Of a stretch of DNA of 64,000 nt, positions 12,414 through 21,894 are shown piece after piece. How positions within the stretch are numbered: position 1 is the first letter of the stretch; each line of letters starts with the position of its first letter. The position numbers and the translations under genes were made by a program. The stretch is from Planctomycetota bacterium (GTDB taxonomy: Bacteria; Planctomycetota; UBA1135; GCA-002686595). The notes below the pieces were generated by a model. That model searched no databases. It was not told the DNA's origin and worked only from the letters and a program-made list of their open reading frames with translations. The DNA lies in contig JAEUIA010000075.1 of NCBI GenBank assembly GCA_016795245.1, forward strand, positions 1-64,000, written 5' to 3'.

Positions 12414-12965
12414 TCAGTTCTTGCGCTGACGCGAGGTCAGCTCGCAGTCGAACTTCCAATCGTCCTTGGGCACTTCGTGAGTCTTCAGGCCCTTTTGGTC
12501 AGCAACTTCCATCTTCACGCGCGTCAGCTTCACCCGACGCGAGTCGTCCTCGAGCGTGTAGAAGAAGTTGACGAGGGTCATCCGCTTGAAGCTCGCCTGC
12601 GCGTTGTCGGGCTTGATGACGTACTTCTTGTCGACGATGCCCTTGGTCAGCGGCACCTCGGAATTCGTCATGTTGAGCTCGCCGATCTCGACGCGGTCCT
12701 TCGCCCCGACCTTGCGGATGTAGCTCGTCAGGTCTTCTTCGCCACGCAGGCCCTCACCTTTCAAGAGCTGCGAGAGCGCTGTGTGGCGGTGAGCCGCCTG
12801 CACGAAATCCCGCACGGCGGGCTTGACCCTGGATGCCAGGTTGTCATTCAGGTCAGCGACCTCCTGCTTGCGCTGCCAGCACAGGAATCCGAGCACGAGA
12901 CAGCCGACGATCGACGCCAGGATGATGCCGCGCGCGAGGTTGAAGTCCTTGAAGAAGCCCTTCAT
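12414..12965 (-). CDS. PilO/GspM-like inner-membrane assembly protein
   Basis: This 183-residue protein has an N-terminal transmembrane segment (about residues 10-28), then a charged predicted coiled coil (RKQEVADLNDNLASRV) and a small alpha/beta domain containing LVNFFYTLEDDSRRVKLTRVKM. That last pattern is typical of the periplasmic ferredoxin-like domain of PilO/GspM proteins. The ATG overlaps the TGA of the upstream PilM-PilN fusion by 4 bases, and this adjacency is the main argument for the assignment. It would form part of the inner-membrane platform of a type IV pilus or type II secretion machine. It is the last gene of its unit. Confidence 0.65.
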   Translation of the reverse strand: MKGFFKDFNLARGIILASIVGCLVLGFLCWQRKQEVADLNDNLASRVKPAVRDFVQAAHRHTALSQLLKGEGLRGEEDLTSYIRKVGAKDRVEIGELNMTNSEVPLTKGIVDKKYVIKPDNAQASFKRMTLVNFFYTLEDDSRRVKLTRVKMEVADQKGLKTHEVPKDDWKFDCELTSRQRKN

Positions 12966-14674
12966 TGCGAGTCCTTGAGCTGCGAGACCTTGCTCACGTC
13001 GACGTCGATGGAAACGTTGCCGAGGTAGATGCCGCGTCCGCCTTCGACCGGATCGCTTTGACGGCTCGAGAACTCCAAGAACCACGGCTCTGCGCGCACG
13101 TCGCGCGTGAAGTTGTCGAAGGCCTGCGTCGCGGTGTACGAGTCGTCGGCCAGGAAGGACATGTTCAAGTCGACCTTCACGTGCTCGGGCTTCTGCGAGC
13201 GGGCGGCCTGGTAGGTCGCCTGCACGGTGCGCAGTGAAGGCCGCACCGAGCCGCCGACTTGCTTGCCGAGCGTTTCGAGCACCAGCGTCATGCCGGTGAA
13301 GGCTGACTGCGGTTGCTTGATCTCGGCATCCTGTCCGAGGTCCTTCTCGAGTTTCTTGATGTCGTCCTGGAGGATCGTGTTCGCCCGGCGAATCTGGTCG
13401 AACGGTCCGCGCTCCTCGTCCTGGGCGATGTTCGTGATGTAGTCCTTGGCGCGGTCGCTCGGGTACTGCAGGTACCCGGGTCGCCCTTTGGCCGGCTCGC
13501 CGAGCACGTACGCGCGCGCGGTGTCGCGCCAGAAGCCGAGATTGTCGTTGACGGCGTCGCGCTCGCGGCTGAGGAAGATGAACCACACGCCCAAGAAGGT
13601 GACCGCGAGCAGCGCGACCACCGCGAGCGGTAGCTCGACGCGCTCGAACGCACCCGAGTAGCGCAACTCTTCGCGCCGCAACGACGGTCGCAGCGTGCCG
13701 CCGCCGAGCAGCCTGACCGCGACGCCGTAGGCCACGACGAGCGGGCCAAAGCCTTGCGCGGGTTGTCCGCCGTCGGCTTCGAACACGTCGAGTACGCGGA
13801 CTTCGGCGTCGAGGATGCGGCTGCCCGCGAGGCCCGGCAGTTCGAGCCCGCAGACGTACACGCCGTCGATCGGGTGCACCGTGCGCGCGGCCGAAACCGT
13901 GCGCCCGAGCTCGCGGCGGATGCGCTTGATCGCCTGGTCGAGGCGGCGTTGGATCTCGACCGGGTCGACTGTGGGTTGGACCTCGGGGGTCACAGCCGCA
14001 TCAGCGCCCTCGACTCCGGCCTCAGGCTCGACGGCGGTCGCCGGGAATTCGTGGCTCATCGCGCCGATGTGAATCGCGCGCATCTCGCGCACCTTGCCGC
14101 CGTCCATCACGACGACCGAAGTGGACGTCTCGCCGATGTGAACGAGGACCTGGGCATTGTCGACCGTGCACAGGCTGCCGGTCATAGCCGCATTGACCAT
14201 CGCAGTCGTCTCGAGCTCGGCTTCGAGCGGCTCGATGCCGGCCTTCTCGCAGATCGAGATGATGTTCCGCAGGTCGGCCTTGGGCACGGCGGTCACGAGC
14301 AGTTCACTCGAGTCGCCGGTGGACTCCAGCACCATGAAATCGGCGACGACATCGTCGACGTTCCACTGCGGGAGCTGGCTCTCGACTTCGAACTTCAGGA
14401 CATCTTCGATCTTGTCCTTGTCGGCGAAGGGCACCTTGAGCGTCCGGAACGCCGCCAGCCCGGTGTCGATCGCGACGCCCACGTTGTCGAGCGGCACGTT
14501 GTGCTGCTTGACGGCGTCGCGCAGGATCGCGGCGGCCGAGGCGATCGGGTCATCGGCGTCGCGCGGCAGTTCGCCCGCCATGTACGCCGTGATCTTGTGT
14601 TTCTTGGCCCCGCCGTCGAGCACCACCAGCTCGAAACGGCGCGGCCCGATGCGCAATCCACAGGAACGTGCCAT
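12962..14674 (-). CDS. PilM-PilN fusion (GspL-like) pilus/secretion platform protein
   Basis: The protein has 570 residues. The N-terminal 330 or so form an actin-like PilM domain: CGLRIGPRRFELVVL, FKTL-like FRTLKVPF, EVESQLP, and VLVHIGETSTSVVVMDGGKV as the second phosphate-binding stretch. A transmembrane helix at about 345-366 (VVALLAVTFLGVWFIF) is followed by a periplasmic coiled coil and a PilN-like domain. In most pilus operons PilM and PilN are separate, whereas GspL joins them as here. The next gene encodes the PilO-like partner. No pilin, ATPase or secretin lies in the window. The unit is headed by an ECF sigma/anti-sigma pair, which suggests stress-type control. Confidence 0.78.
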   Translation of the reverse strand: MARSCGLRIGPRRFELVVLDGGAKKHKITAYMAGELPRDADDPIASAAAILRDAVKQHNVPLDNVGVAIDTGLAAFRTLKVPFADKDKIEDVLKFEVESQLPQWNVDDVVADFMVLESTGDSSELLVTAVPKADLRNIISICEKAGIEPLEAELETTAMVNAAMTGSLCTVDNAQVLVHIGETSTSVVVMDGGKVREMRAIHIGAMSHEFPATAVEPEAGVEGADAAVTPEVQPTVDPVEIQRRLDQAIKRIRRELGRTVSAARTVHPIDGVYVCGLELPGLAGSRILDAEVRVLDVFEADGGQPAQGFGPLVVAYGVAVRLLGGGTLRPSLRREELRYSGAFERVELPLAVVALLAVTFLGVWFIFLSRERDAVNDNLGFWRDTARAYVLGEPAKGRPGYLQYPSDRAKDYITNIAQDEERGPFDQIRRANTILQDDIKKLEKDLGQDAEIKQPQSAFTGMTLVLETLGKQVGGSVRPSLRTVQATYQAARSQKPEHVKVDLNMSFLADDSYTATQAFDNFTRDVRAEPWFLEFSSRQSDPVEGGRGIYLGNVSIDVDVSKVSQLKDSQ

Positions 14675-14698
14675 GAAGAGTCGGGGCGGCTTTCGCTG

Positions 14699-15088
14699 TC
14701 AGTGAGGGTTCGTGGGAACGGCCAGGGCGAGGCGATTGAACTCCTCGCGCCGGCTCTCGGGCAGGACCTTGTCGCGGATCACTTCGCGTGTCGCGCGGCC
14801 CAGCTTGCGCAGGTCGGGCTCCATCGAAGACATGTAGTCTGCCATGTGACGGTCCTTGATTCTCTCGATGTCACGTCGGTACTCGTCGAGGATCGCGCGC
14901 AGCGGCGCCCGGCGCTCGGGCGCGAGGTCGAAGGTCTGGCTCAGGGCGCGTTCGTATTCGTCGAAGGCACCGCTCGCAGCGACCCGCGGACTGGGCATGA
15001 ACCAGGCGGCGACCCACGGGCCGGTGGCGACACCCGCGAGGAACGCGGTCAGGGCCAGAATCGCCACCCAGAGCCGCAGGTTGGTCAC
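14699..15088 (-). CDS. Spy/CpxP-like periplasmic protein with N-terminal anchor
   Basis: This 129-residue protein has an N-terminal hydrophobic helix (about residues 5-30), then an amphipathic helical region rich in Arg, Glu and Leu (FDLAPERRAPLRAILDEYRRDIERIKDRH). That helix-turn-helix hairpin resembles Spy/CpxP/zinc-resistance (heavy-metal sensor) proteins. It overlaps the upstream anti-sigma gene by 4 bases. In such families the helical hairpin is a periplasmic chaperone or stress sensor that often modulates an envelope-stress regulator. Its position between an anti-sigma factor and the pilus-platform genes fits envelope sensing, but the role is inferred. Confidence 0.6.
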   Translation of the reverse strand: MTNLRLWVAILALTAFLAGVATGPWVAAWFMPSPRVAASGAFDEYERALSQTFDLAPERRAPLRAILDEYRRDIERIKDRHMADYMSSMEPDLRKLGRATREVIRDKVLPESRREEFNRLALAVPTNPH

Positions 15089-15633
15089 TTCTTGGTCTCC
15101 GTGCCCTTCGAGTCCGCTGCGCCGTTCGGCTGCACGGTCGCCGGGGACGGCAGGTTCAGGCGCTCGAGGCGCTGGTTGGCTTCCTGGATGCTCATGGTGG
15201 GCTCGGCCAGCATGCTGGAGCCGCTGGGCAGCGACAGACCGCGGATCGCGAACGAGAGCGTCACGAGCAGCACGGCGGCCGCGGCCGTCAGGGCCAGGAC
15301 GAAGCCCAAGTTGCGCTCATCTCGCCCTGAACCGACAGTCACCGACCCGGCAACTGCATAACCGGCCATCTCGATCGTGCGCGGCTCGCTGAAGCGCTCG
15401 CCCGGGTCGCCGGCGAAGGCGCGACGGGCGACGCGGGCCGAGAAGTCGCGCGGGATGGCCGGCGCCGATTCCTTGGCCTTGGCGAACCAGCGCTTGAGGT
15501 TCTTCTCCGACTGGGCGCTGCCGCGGCAGGGCTGGCAATCGAGCAGGTGGCGGCGCAGCGGGCCGGCGCGCTCTTCGACGAGTTCGCCGTCCAGGTAGGC
15601 CGGGATCGAGGCGCGTGCGTCTTGGCAGTTCAT
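15085..15633 (-). CDS. Zinc-finger anti-sigma factor, single transmembrane helix
   Basis: The protein has 182 residues from the ATG at 15633. It begins MNCQDARASIPAYLDGEL and contains the HLLDCQPC pattern (His-x3-Cys-x2-Cys) of the ZAS zinc-binding anti-sigma domain. A transmembrane helix follows near residues 110-130 (LTAAAAVLLVTLSFAI), then a short periplasmic tail. GAGGAA seven bases upstream supports this ATG over the in-frame one at 15654. It sits 25 bases downstream of the ECF sigma gene and should bind that factor at the membrane. The 3-prime end overlaps the Spy/CpxP-like gene. Confidence 0.85.
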   Translation of the reverse strand: MNCQDARASIPAYLDGELVEERAGPLRRHLLDCQPCRGSAQSEKNLKRWFAKAKESAPAIPRDFSARVARRAFAGDPGERFSEPRTIEMAGYAVAGSVTVGSGRDERNLGFVLALTAAAAVLLVTLSFAIRGLSLPSGSSMLAEPTMSIQEANQRLERLNLPSPATVQPNGAADSKGTETKK

Positions 15634-15658
15634 GGTTCGTTCCTCACTCATCACGTCA

Positions 15659-16279
15659 TCATCCTTCGCCGTACTCAGGATACGACTGAAGCAGCTTGTC
15701 CTTGAACCGTGCGCGCGCCCGGAACAGGCGCGACTCGACGGTCCCGATCGAAATGCCGAGCACGTCGGCGATGTCCTGGTAGGCCATGTCCTCGAACTCG
15801 CGCATGACCAGGACGGTGCGGAAGATCTCGGGCATGCCTTCGAGGATCGAGGCCGTGATCTTCTGGATTTCCTCGCGCTGCATGCGCGCGTCGGGGCTGA
15901 CGATGCGCGGCGACGACGCCGAACCGGATGCGGCGCCGGAAGTCGACTGCACCAGTTCGGGGTCCTCGACCGCGGTGACCGGCGAACGGCCGCGGCGCTT
16001 CAGGAAGTCGAGGATCGTGTTCGTCGCGATGCGGTAGATCCAGGTGTAGAACGAGGACTGGTGCTGGAACGAGTCCAGGCGGCTGAAGGCCTTGAGGAAG
16101 GTCTCCTGGACCACGTCCTCGACCTCGTACGGGTTCTTCGTGTAGTGCCGGACCAGCGCGAAGAGGCGCGATTGATAGCGCTCCACCAGGATCTGGAAGG
16201 ACGCCTGGTTCCCCGCGAGGGTCTCTTGGACGAGGCACGTGTCGTCAGCCGGTTGGGGTTCCATAGCGGTGCGTTCCAT
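15659..16279 (-). CDS. ECF RNA polymerase sigma factor (RpoE-like)
   Basis: The protein has 206 residues with region 2 (YEVEDVVQETFLKAF, FYTWIYRIATNTILDFLKRR) and region 4 (MAYQDIADVLGISIGTVESRLFRARARFK), a typical RpoE-like arrangement. A serine-rich linker of about 40 residues joins the regions. It heads a five-gene minus-strand unit: sigma factor, zinc-finger anti-sigma, Spy/CpxP-like protein, PilM-PilN fusion and PilO-like protein. Co-transcription suggests envelope stress or surface signals control this pilus or secretion platform. ATG codons at 16279 and 16264 are both possible starts. Confidence 0.88.
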   Translation of the reverse strand: MERTAMEPQPADDTCLVQETLAGNQASFQILVERYQSRLFALVRHYTKNPYEVEDVVQETFLKAFSRLDSFQHQSSFYTWIYRIATNTILDFLKRRGRSPVTAVEDPELVQSTSGAASGSASSPRIVSPDARMQREEIQKITASILEGMPEIFRTVLVMREFEDMAYQDIADVLGISIGTVESRLFRARARFKDKLLQSYPEYGEG

Positions 16280-16408
16280 GACGCGAGAGAGACGGCGGCC
16301 TGGCCGCGATCTTCCCCACGGGCGTCGGGAACTGGGAGTATCGGCCCTGGAGGGCCGTGGTGAGCGTCCGGGACGATTTTTCCGGGTGCCGGGGCCCCAA
16401 AACCGGCG

Positions 16409-17647
16409 TCAGTGCAGGTTCGGCGGCAGGGTATGCCCGAGCTTGTCGCGCTTGGTCTCGAGGTAGCGCTGGTTTCCGGCGTGAGACGGAGTCGAGAGCG
16501 GAATCTGGTCCAGCACCTCGAGCCCGTAGCCGGCGAGCCCTGCGATCTTCTTGGGGTTGTTCGTGAGCAGTTTCATGTGCCGCACGCCCAAGTAGTGGAG
16601 GATCTGCGCGCCGAGCCCGTACTCGCGCAGATCCGCCGGGAAGCCGAGCTTCTCGTTGGCTTCGACCGTGTCGAGGCCCTGATCTTGCAGCCGGTACGCG
16701 CGGAACTTGTTCGCGAGGCCGATGCCGCGCCCTTCTTGGCGCATGTACACGAGCACGCCGCGCGGTTCGCGCCCGAGGATGTCGAGCGCCTTGTCGAGCT
16801 GCGCGCCGCAGTCACAGCGCAGCGAGTGGAAGACATCCCCGGTCAGGCATTCGGAGTGCACGCGCACCGTCACCGGTTCCTCGATCGCGGCGCGCGGGCC
16901 GTCCAACCCGGGTCCGGGCAGACCGATCGAGAGCGCGACGTGTTCCTTGCCGTCGATCTTGGAGCGGAACATGTGCGCCTGGAATTGACCGAAGCGCGTC
17001 GGCAGCGGCACATCCAGCTCGATCGGCTCGATCAGGCGCTCGTTCTGACGGCGCCACGCGATCAGGGCTTCGATCGTGCAGATCTTGAGCTTGTGTTTGG
17101 CGGCGAAGACTTCGAGCTCCGGCATGCGCGCCATCGTCCCGTCGTCGTTGATGATCTCGCACACGATGCCGGCCGGGCGTGCGCCGCACAGGCGCGCGAG
17201 GTCGACCATGCCTTCGGTCTGCCCGCCGCGCACTAGCACGCCGCCTTCGCGCGCGCGCAACGGAAATACGTGTCCAGGCCGAGCTAGATCGTCCGGTTTC
17301 GCCGTCGGCGAGCAGGCCGTACGGATCGTGTGCGCGCGATCCTTCGCGCTGATCCCGGTCGTGACGCCGGTCGCCGCCTCGATCGAAACCGTGAAGCCGG
17401 TCCCCATCTTGCTCGTGTTGTTCGCCACCTGCGGCCCGAGCTCGAGCGCGTCGCAGATCTCCGCCGCGATCGGCATGCAGATCAATCCGCGACCCTCGCG
17501 CGCCATGAAGTTGATCGCTTCGGGCGTCACGTGCTCGGCCAGCATCGCCAGATCGCCCTCGTTCTCGCGGCCCGGGTCGTCGACCAGGATGATCATGCGC
17601 CCCGCCATGAGATCGGCGAGGACGTCGGGGATGGGGCTGATGGCCAT
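16409..17647 (-). CDS. ribBA: Bifunctional DHBP synthase / GTP cyclohydrolase II
   Basis: The protein has 412 residues. The N-terminal RibB half (VDDPGRENEGDLAMLAEHVT, then the GRGLICMP and HTIRTACSPTAKPDDLARPGH regions) makes 3,4-dihydroxy-2-butanone 4-phosphate from ribulose 5-phosphate. The C-terminal RibA half has VRVHSECLTGDVFHSLRCDC with the three zinc cysteines, then YMRQEGRGIGL and TNNPKKIAGL. RibA opens GTP at the start of riboflavin synthesis. The length is normal. The gene stands alone; no other rib gene is in the window. The 96 bases upstream show no FMN riboswitch. Confidence 0.95.
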   Translation of the reverse strand: MAISPIPDVLADLMAGRMIILVDDPGRENEGDLAMLAEHVTPEAINFMAREGRGLICMPIAAEICDALELGPQVANNTSKMGTGFTVSIEAATGVTTGISAKDRAHTIRTACSPTAKPDDLARPGHVFPLRAREGGVLVRGGQTEGMVDLARLCGARPAGIVCEIINDDGTMARMPELEVFAAKHKLKICTIEALIAWRRQNERLIEPIELDVPLPTRFGQFQAHMFRSKIDGKEHVALSIGLPGPGLDGPRAAIEEPVTVRVHSECLTGDVFHSLRCDCGAQLDKALDILGREPRGVLVYMRQEGRGIGLANKFRAYRLQDQGLDTVEANEKLGFPADLREYGLGAQILHYLGVRHMKLLTNNPKKIAGLAGYGLEVLDQIPLSTPSHAGNQRYLETKRDKLGHTLPPNLH

Positions 17648-17743
17648 GTTTCTTGTTCCGTCGGACTTCGAACGAGCGGTTCGTCGAACTGCAATCGTAA
17701 CCGCGCGGCCGCGGGCTAGCCAACTCGCGCTACGCTGCGTGCA

Positions 17744-18340
17744 TCAACGCGGCGTCGGGTGATTGTGGAACCAGTTGGCCTGCCAGTTCTCGAACGAGCT
17801 CTCCGGATTCCAGGCACCGGAGGCGGGAACGAACTTGGAAAAGGAGTGGAGAACTTCGATGCGCTGCGCCTCGGGCAACTGCGGGAGTTCTCGAACCCAA
17901 GCCCTCACGTCGGAACGATGCCGAAGCCCGGGCGTGTTCATGAACCACTCGTGAGTGTTGGGAATGGCCCAGCTGAACGCGCTCCAATGGTGGCGATGCT
18001 CGGGGAGCAGTACTGCGAACGCGACGCTGTACTCCGCCTCCGGACATACGGAACCGTACATACCTTCGGGTGCCAGCAGGATTCCGAATGTGCTGAGCCT
18101 GCGCTCCAACTTCCCGCAAATGGTGCAGACCGAATTCTCGTCCTTTGTGGTCGTCGATCCGTACGCGTGCAGCGCGGGCCACGCGGCCATGAACACGACG
18201 CTGGGGATGAAGGCTCGCACCCAGCAGCGATTCAGGCCGCGATTCAGACTGCGCAAGATCAACCAGGCGACGAGCGCGGCCAGTCCCGCACCGAGGATCG
18301 ACACGAGGTGCGTGACTCCCGAGATCTGACTCCAATACAC
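17744..18340 (-). CDS. Hypothetical membrane protein with CxxC motif
   Basis: I do not recognise this 198-residue protein. It has two N-terminal hydrophobic segments (about residues 10-30 and 42-58). Next is a hydrophilic segment with CTICG, a CxxC pair that could bind metal or form a disulfide, and then a further single Cys. The C-terminal region is rich in Trp and His (HRHHWSAFSW, FENWQANWFHNH). The bordering genes, ribBA downstream on the same strand and a divergent HEAT/cyclophilin gene upstream, give no clue. The reading frame looks genuine from its amino-acid composition and hydrophobic pattern. Confidence 0.6.
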   Translation of the reverse strand: MYWSQISGVTHLVSILGAGLAALVAWLILRSLNRGLNRCWVRAFIPSVVFMAAWPALHAYGSTTTKDENSVCTICGKLERRLSTFGILLAPEGMYGSVCPEAEYSVAFAVLLPEHRHHWSAFSWAIPNTHEWFMNTPGLRHRSDVRAWVRELPQLPEAQRIEVLHSFSKFVPASGAWNPESSFENWQANWFHNHPTPR

Positions 18341-18510
18341 ACCTGCCCCTATGTCTCACGCGGTGTTTTGTCACCGTATGTTCTTTGTGGTCCGGGCTCC
18401 GCTGCCGCACAGCGCGCACAGCCGTGGCAGGTCCAACTCGGGTTCGATTTGAGAGACCGAACGCGAGCAGGCGCGCGGTCCCGCCCGTACGATTCGCGGC
18501 GGAGGTCCTC

Positions 18511-20580
18511 ATGCTGGTTCGTTGTTTCGTGATGCCGATCGCTGTGTCCCTGGTCTTCGTCGCCGGGTGCAAGTCGAAGATGCCGGACGCGCCGGGGCGC
18601 ATGGGCGCGCAGATCGCGCCGGTTCAGCCGTTGCCTCAAGATCCGCTTGAGACGATCGCTCGTTACGAAGACGCGCGCACCGACGGTGACGGATTGTTGC
18701 AGGCGTTGTTGCAGAAGGGCTCGACTGAGACACGCGTGCGCGCCGCGACTGCGCTGGGGCGACTCGACGCGAGCGACTTCGGCGTGACGGTGACGCATGC
18801 ACTCGCCGCGGCCCTGGACGACGATTCCGCCGACGTGCGCACGGCGGCGGCCTTTGCGCTCGGGCAGCGGCGTGACGCGACAGCGACGAAAGCACTGCTG
18901 GCGCATTGGCGCGACAGCGCTCCGAGCGTGCGTGAGCGCATCGTCGAAGCGGCCTCGAAGATCGACGACGCGCGCTTGCGCACGCAGATCCTCGCGAGCT
19001 TCGACGATCCGGATCCGCGCGTATGTTCGGCGGCCGCGCTCGCGCCCATGCGCTTTGCTCCGAAGCTGGCTGACGCGGCGGTTGCGGACGCGGCCCTGAT
19101 CGAGTTCTTGATGCGCGACGAGAAGAGCGCGAAGTCCGCACCCGATGCCGAAGCGCGTTGGCGCGGGTTGTTTGCGTTGGCCCGGCGCAAGTCGGAACGC
19201 GCACGTGCCTTGTTCACGGCGCGCGCTTCGTCGGGCGACGTGCGTGAGCGCATGTACGCAGCCCAAGGCCTGGGCGGGGCCGGGTACGACGATGCCGGCC
19301 GCAATGCGCTCGTGACCCTGATCGCCGACAACGATTGGCGCGTCGCGTGCGAAGCGGCGCTCGCGTTGGGCAAGCAACCGAACGCGGAATCGTATGCAGC
19401 GCTCGTCGGCGCGACGAAACACCCGTCAGCTCACGTTCGCCGCTGCGCTTTCGAAGCCTTAGGATCGTTCAAGCTCGCGGCCGAGGATGCTCGCCCGGTC
19501 TTCGAACACGCGCGCAGCGACATTTCCCCCAACGTGCGCGCCGCAGCCATCGAAGCCGGCGCGAAGTTGTACGGCGATGAGTCCGCTCCCCATCTGGCGC
19601 TCGCGGCCAGCGACAAGGACCCGTTGGTACGCGCCGGCGCCGCAGCGGGCGCGGCGTATCTGACGGCGCCTCTCGCGGTTCCGATGCTCCGAGGTATGAC
19701 GACGGACGCGGACTTGCGCGTGGCGGGCATCGCGATCGCAGGACTCGTCAGGCATCCTGTTCCCGAATCGCGCGCGCGACTGCACGAACTCTTGAGCGCG
19801 AAGGACAACGGCTTGCGTCTGGCTGCTGTGACCAGCTTGCGCGAGATGCCTTCAACCGCCGACCTCGCACCATTGCATGTGTGTTTGGAAACGACGCGCG
19901 GCGAGATCGCCGCCGAAGTCGCTGCCGGCATCATGGAGACGGCGGCCAAGATCGGTGGAGATCAGGCGCTCGACATTTTGAAGGCCGGCATGCGGGACGC
20001 GGATGCGTTCGTGCGCAAGCAGGCGCGCCGGCTCGCACAGGAGAAGTTCCCGGGTGCTGATCTGCCGCGCGAAGACGGCAAGTCTGCACGCATCGCGGCG
20101 GTCCCGATTCCGGGCAAGGACGCGCCGCTCTACACCGTGAACCCGCGCGTCGAGGTCCGCACCAGCCGCGGCACCATGCAGTTCGAGCTGTTTCCGAACG
20201 AAGCGCCCGCGCACGTGTTCAACTTCCTCGCGCTCGTCGAGCGCAACCACTACGACGGCCTGATGTTTCACCGCGTCGCTCCCAACTTCGTCATCCAAGG
20301 CGGCGACACGCGTGGCGACGGCAACGGCGGAGTCACCTGGCGCGGCGAACCCCTGCGCGCCGAGTTCACGCCGCGCGCATACGTGCGAGGTTCGTTGGGC
20401 ATGCCGCGCAATGACGACCCCGACAGCGGCGGCAGCCAATTTTTCGTGACACACCGCGAGACGCCTCATCTAGACGGCCGCTACACGATTTTCGGTGAAC
20501 TCAGAGCCGGTTTCGATGTGCTCGACGCGATCGAAGTGGGCGATCGCATCGAGTCGATCAGGCTCTTGAACGCGCGCTGA
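18511..20580 (+). CDS. HEAT-repeat lipoprotein with C-terminal cyclophilin-type PPIase
   Basis: The protein has 689 residues. The start at 18511 has GGAGG just upstream and gives a lipoprotein signal with lipobox VAGC (Cys20). Residues of about 45-530 form a long array of HEAT-like repeats (for example TRVRAATALGRL, SADVRTAAAFALGQR). The last 150 or so are a cyclophilin-type peptidyl-prolyl isomerase domain, with FNFLALVERNHYDGLMFHRV, FVIQGGDTRGDGNGG and SQFFVTHRETPHLDGRYTIFG. It is probably tethered to a membrane and helps fold exported proteins, with the HEAT array as a docking surface. The fusion is less usual than a stand-alone PPIase. No operon partner is evident. Confidence 0.85.
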   Translation: MLVRCFVMPIAVSLVFVAGCKSKMPDAPGRMGAQIAPVQPLPQDPLETIARYEDARTDGDGLLQALLQKGSTETRVRAATALGRLDASDFGVTVTHALAAALDDDSADVRTAAAFALGQRRDATATKALLAHWRDSAPSVRERIVEAASKIDDARLRTQILASFDDPDPRVCSAAALAPMRFAPKLADAAVADAALIEFLMRDEKSAKSAPDAEARWRGLFALARRKSERARALFTARASSGDVRERMYAAQGLGGAGYDDAGRNALVTLIADNDWRVACEAALALGKQPNAESYAALVGATKHPSAHVRRCAFEALGSFKLAAEDARPVFEHARSDISPNVRAAAIEAGAKLYGDESAPHLALAASDKDPLVRAGAAAGAAYLTAPLAVPMLRGMTTDADLRVAGIAIAGLVRHPVPESRARLHELLSAKDNGLRLAAVTSLREMPSTADLAPLHVCLETTRGEIAAEVAAGIMETAAKIGGDQALDILKAGMRDADAFVRKQARRLAQEKFPGADLPREDGKSARIAAVPIPGKDAPLYTVNPRVEVRTSRGTMQFELFPNEAPAHVFNFLALVERNHYDGLMFHRVAPNFVIQGGDTRGDGNGGVTWRGEPLRAEFTPRAYVRGSLGMPRNDDPDSGGSQFFVTHRETPHLDGRYTIFGELRAGFDVLDAIEVGDRIESIRLLNAR

Positions 20581-20691
20581 GGCACCCGTCGCCGGGTCCG
20601 CGAACGGAAATGCGGGTTCCCTTCATTCCGCCTCGGACCGGGGTCGACAGAGCGTCTTGCCCCCTGTGTGCGGAGCGGCCGCGCGCGGTCG

Positions 20692-21894
20692 ATGGATGCC
20701 CCCTTGATGCGCAACTTGCTGATCGTCTTCTGCGCCGTGCTAGTGCTCGGCCTGGCCGGGTTCAACCTGCGTGACATGCGTTTGCGTGTCGAACAACTCG
20801 AGACGACGCCGCGCGTCGAACCGAGTTCCGTGCGCGCTCTGGATCGCGAGTTGGAAGAACTTTCCGCACGCGTAGGCGCGTCCTTGGCAGCGCTGGAAGC
20901 GCTCGCCTGCGAACAGGAGCGCACGGCGAGTTGGGGCCGGCGACTGGCGGAGCTTCAGTGCGAACTCGAAGTTGCGTCCGCGAACATCGACGAACACCGT
21001 GCGCGCCTCACGCAGTGGGACCTGGTGCGCGACGAAATCGGCCCGGATGCAGTCGACGCGCGTGTAGCTACGCTGCGCAAGTCGTTGAGCGACGAATACA
21101 GGGGACTGGATGTCAACGTACAGCGCGCGCTCGACACGGCCCAGAAGGCCAGCACGGGCGTCGTGACGCTCACCAAGTCGCTCGAACGCGATCGCGAGCG
21201 CATGTGGAACGACCTGCTCGGCCCGACCGTGCAGCTGATGGGCGAGGAAACAGTCGGCAGCGGCGTGCTGTTGGCCTCGGAACAAGTCGAGGGGACGGCC
21301 GATTTCACGACGTACGTGATCACCGCGTGGCACGTGATTCGTGACATTCAAGCGGCTCCGGACAGCATTCACACGCCGGTGCCGGTGACCATCTACTCGC
21401 GCACCGGCGAGATTCGCTCGGAGACCGCGCAGCTCTTGAAGTACGACCCGACGCTCGACATCGCGCTGCTTCGGCTTAACTCCAGCAAGCCTGTCGACTG
21501 TGGTGCCAAGCTCGCTGCGCGCGAGCGGTTGAACGAAGTTTCGATCTTCGAACAGGTCTACGCTGTCGGTTGCCCGCTCGGTAATGATCCGATTCCGACC
21601 TTCGGCGAGATCGCCGACACCCGTCATGCGGTCGATGGCCAGCACTACTGGATGATCAGCGCGCCGACGTACATCGGCAATTCCGGCGGCGGGATCTTCG
21701 ACGCTGAGACGCACGAGCTCTTGGGCATCTTCACCAAGATCTATACACATGGTTCTCTGCGACCGACCGTGGTTCCGCACATGGGCCTCGCGACGCCTCT
21801 GCCTGCGATCTACGACTGGCTCGATCAGGTCGGCTACGCGAAGCTCGAGCCGAAAGACGCGTCCAGGACTCGCACGGCTGCTGCTACGCGCTGA
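20692..21894 (+). CDS. Membrane-anchored trypsin-like serine protease
   Basis: The protein has about 400 residues. An N-terminal hydrophobic anchor ([16 protein letters not shown]) leads into a predicted coiled coil of about 150 residues. A trypsin-like domain follows, with the triad in [12 protein letters not shown] (His), TLDIALLRL (Asp) and [11 protein letters not shown] (Ser). There is no PDZ domain, unlike DegP/HtrA. The active site should face the periplasm. Starts at 20668 (GTG), 20692 and 20707 (ATG) are all in frame and none has a strong ribosome site; I use 20692. The TGA stop lies inside a 43-base inverted-repeat arm shared with the convergent purH. Confidence 0.82.
   Translation: MDAPLMRNLLIVFCAVLVLGLAGFNLRDMRLRVEQLETTPRVEPSSVRALDRELEELSARVGASLAALEALACEQERTASWGRRLAELQCELEVASANIDEHRARLTQWDLVRDEIGPDAVDARVATLRKSLSDEYRGLDVNVQRALDTAQKASTGVVTLTKSLERDRERMWNDLLGPTVQLMGEETVGSGVLLASEQVEGTADFTTYVITAWHVIRDIQAAPDSIHTPVPVTIYSRTGEIRSETAQLLKYDPTLDIALLRLNSSKPVDCGAKLAARERLNEVSIFEQVYAVGCPLGNDPIPTFGEIADTRHAVDGQHYWMISAPTYIGNSGGGIFDAETHELLGIFTKIYTHGSLRPTVVPHMGLATPLPAIYDWLDQVGYAKLEPKDASRTRTAAATR

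Noticed and set aside
13754..15361. 535-codon plus-strand open frame opposite the pilus-platform genes
   Set aside because: No family features. The minus-strand genes overlap each other by 4 bases and match PilM and anti-sigma domains.
17648..17743. FMN riboswitch upstream of ribBA
   Set aside because: The interval is too short, and I see none of the conserved FMN-element sequence blocks.
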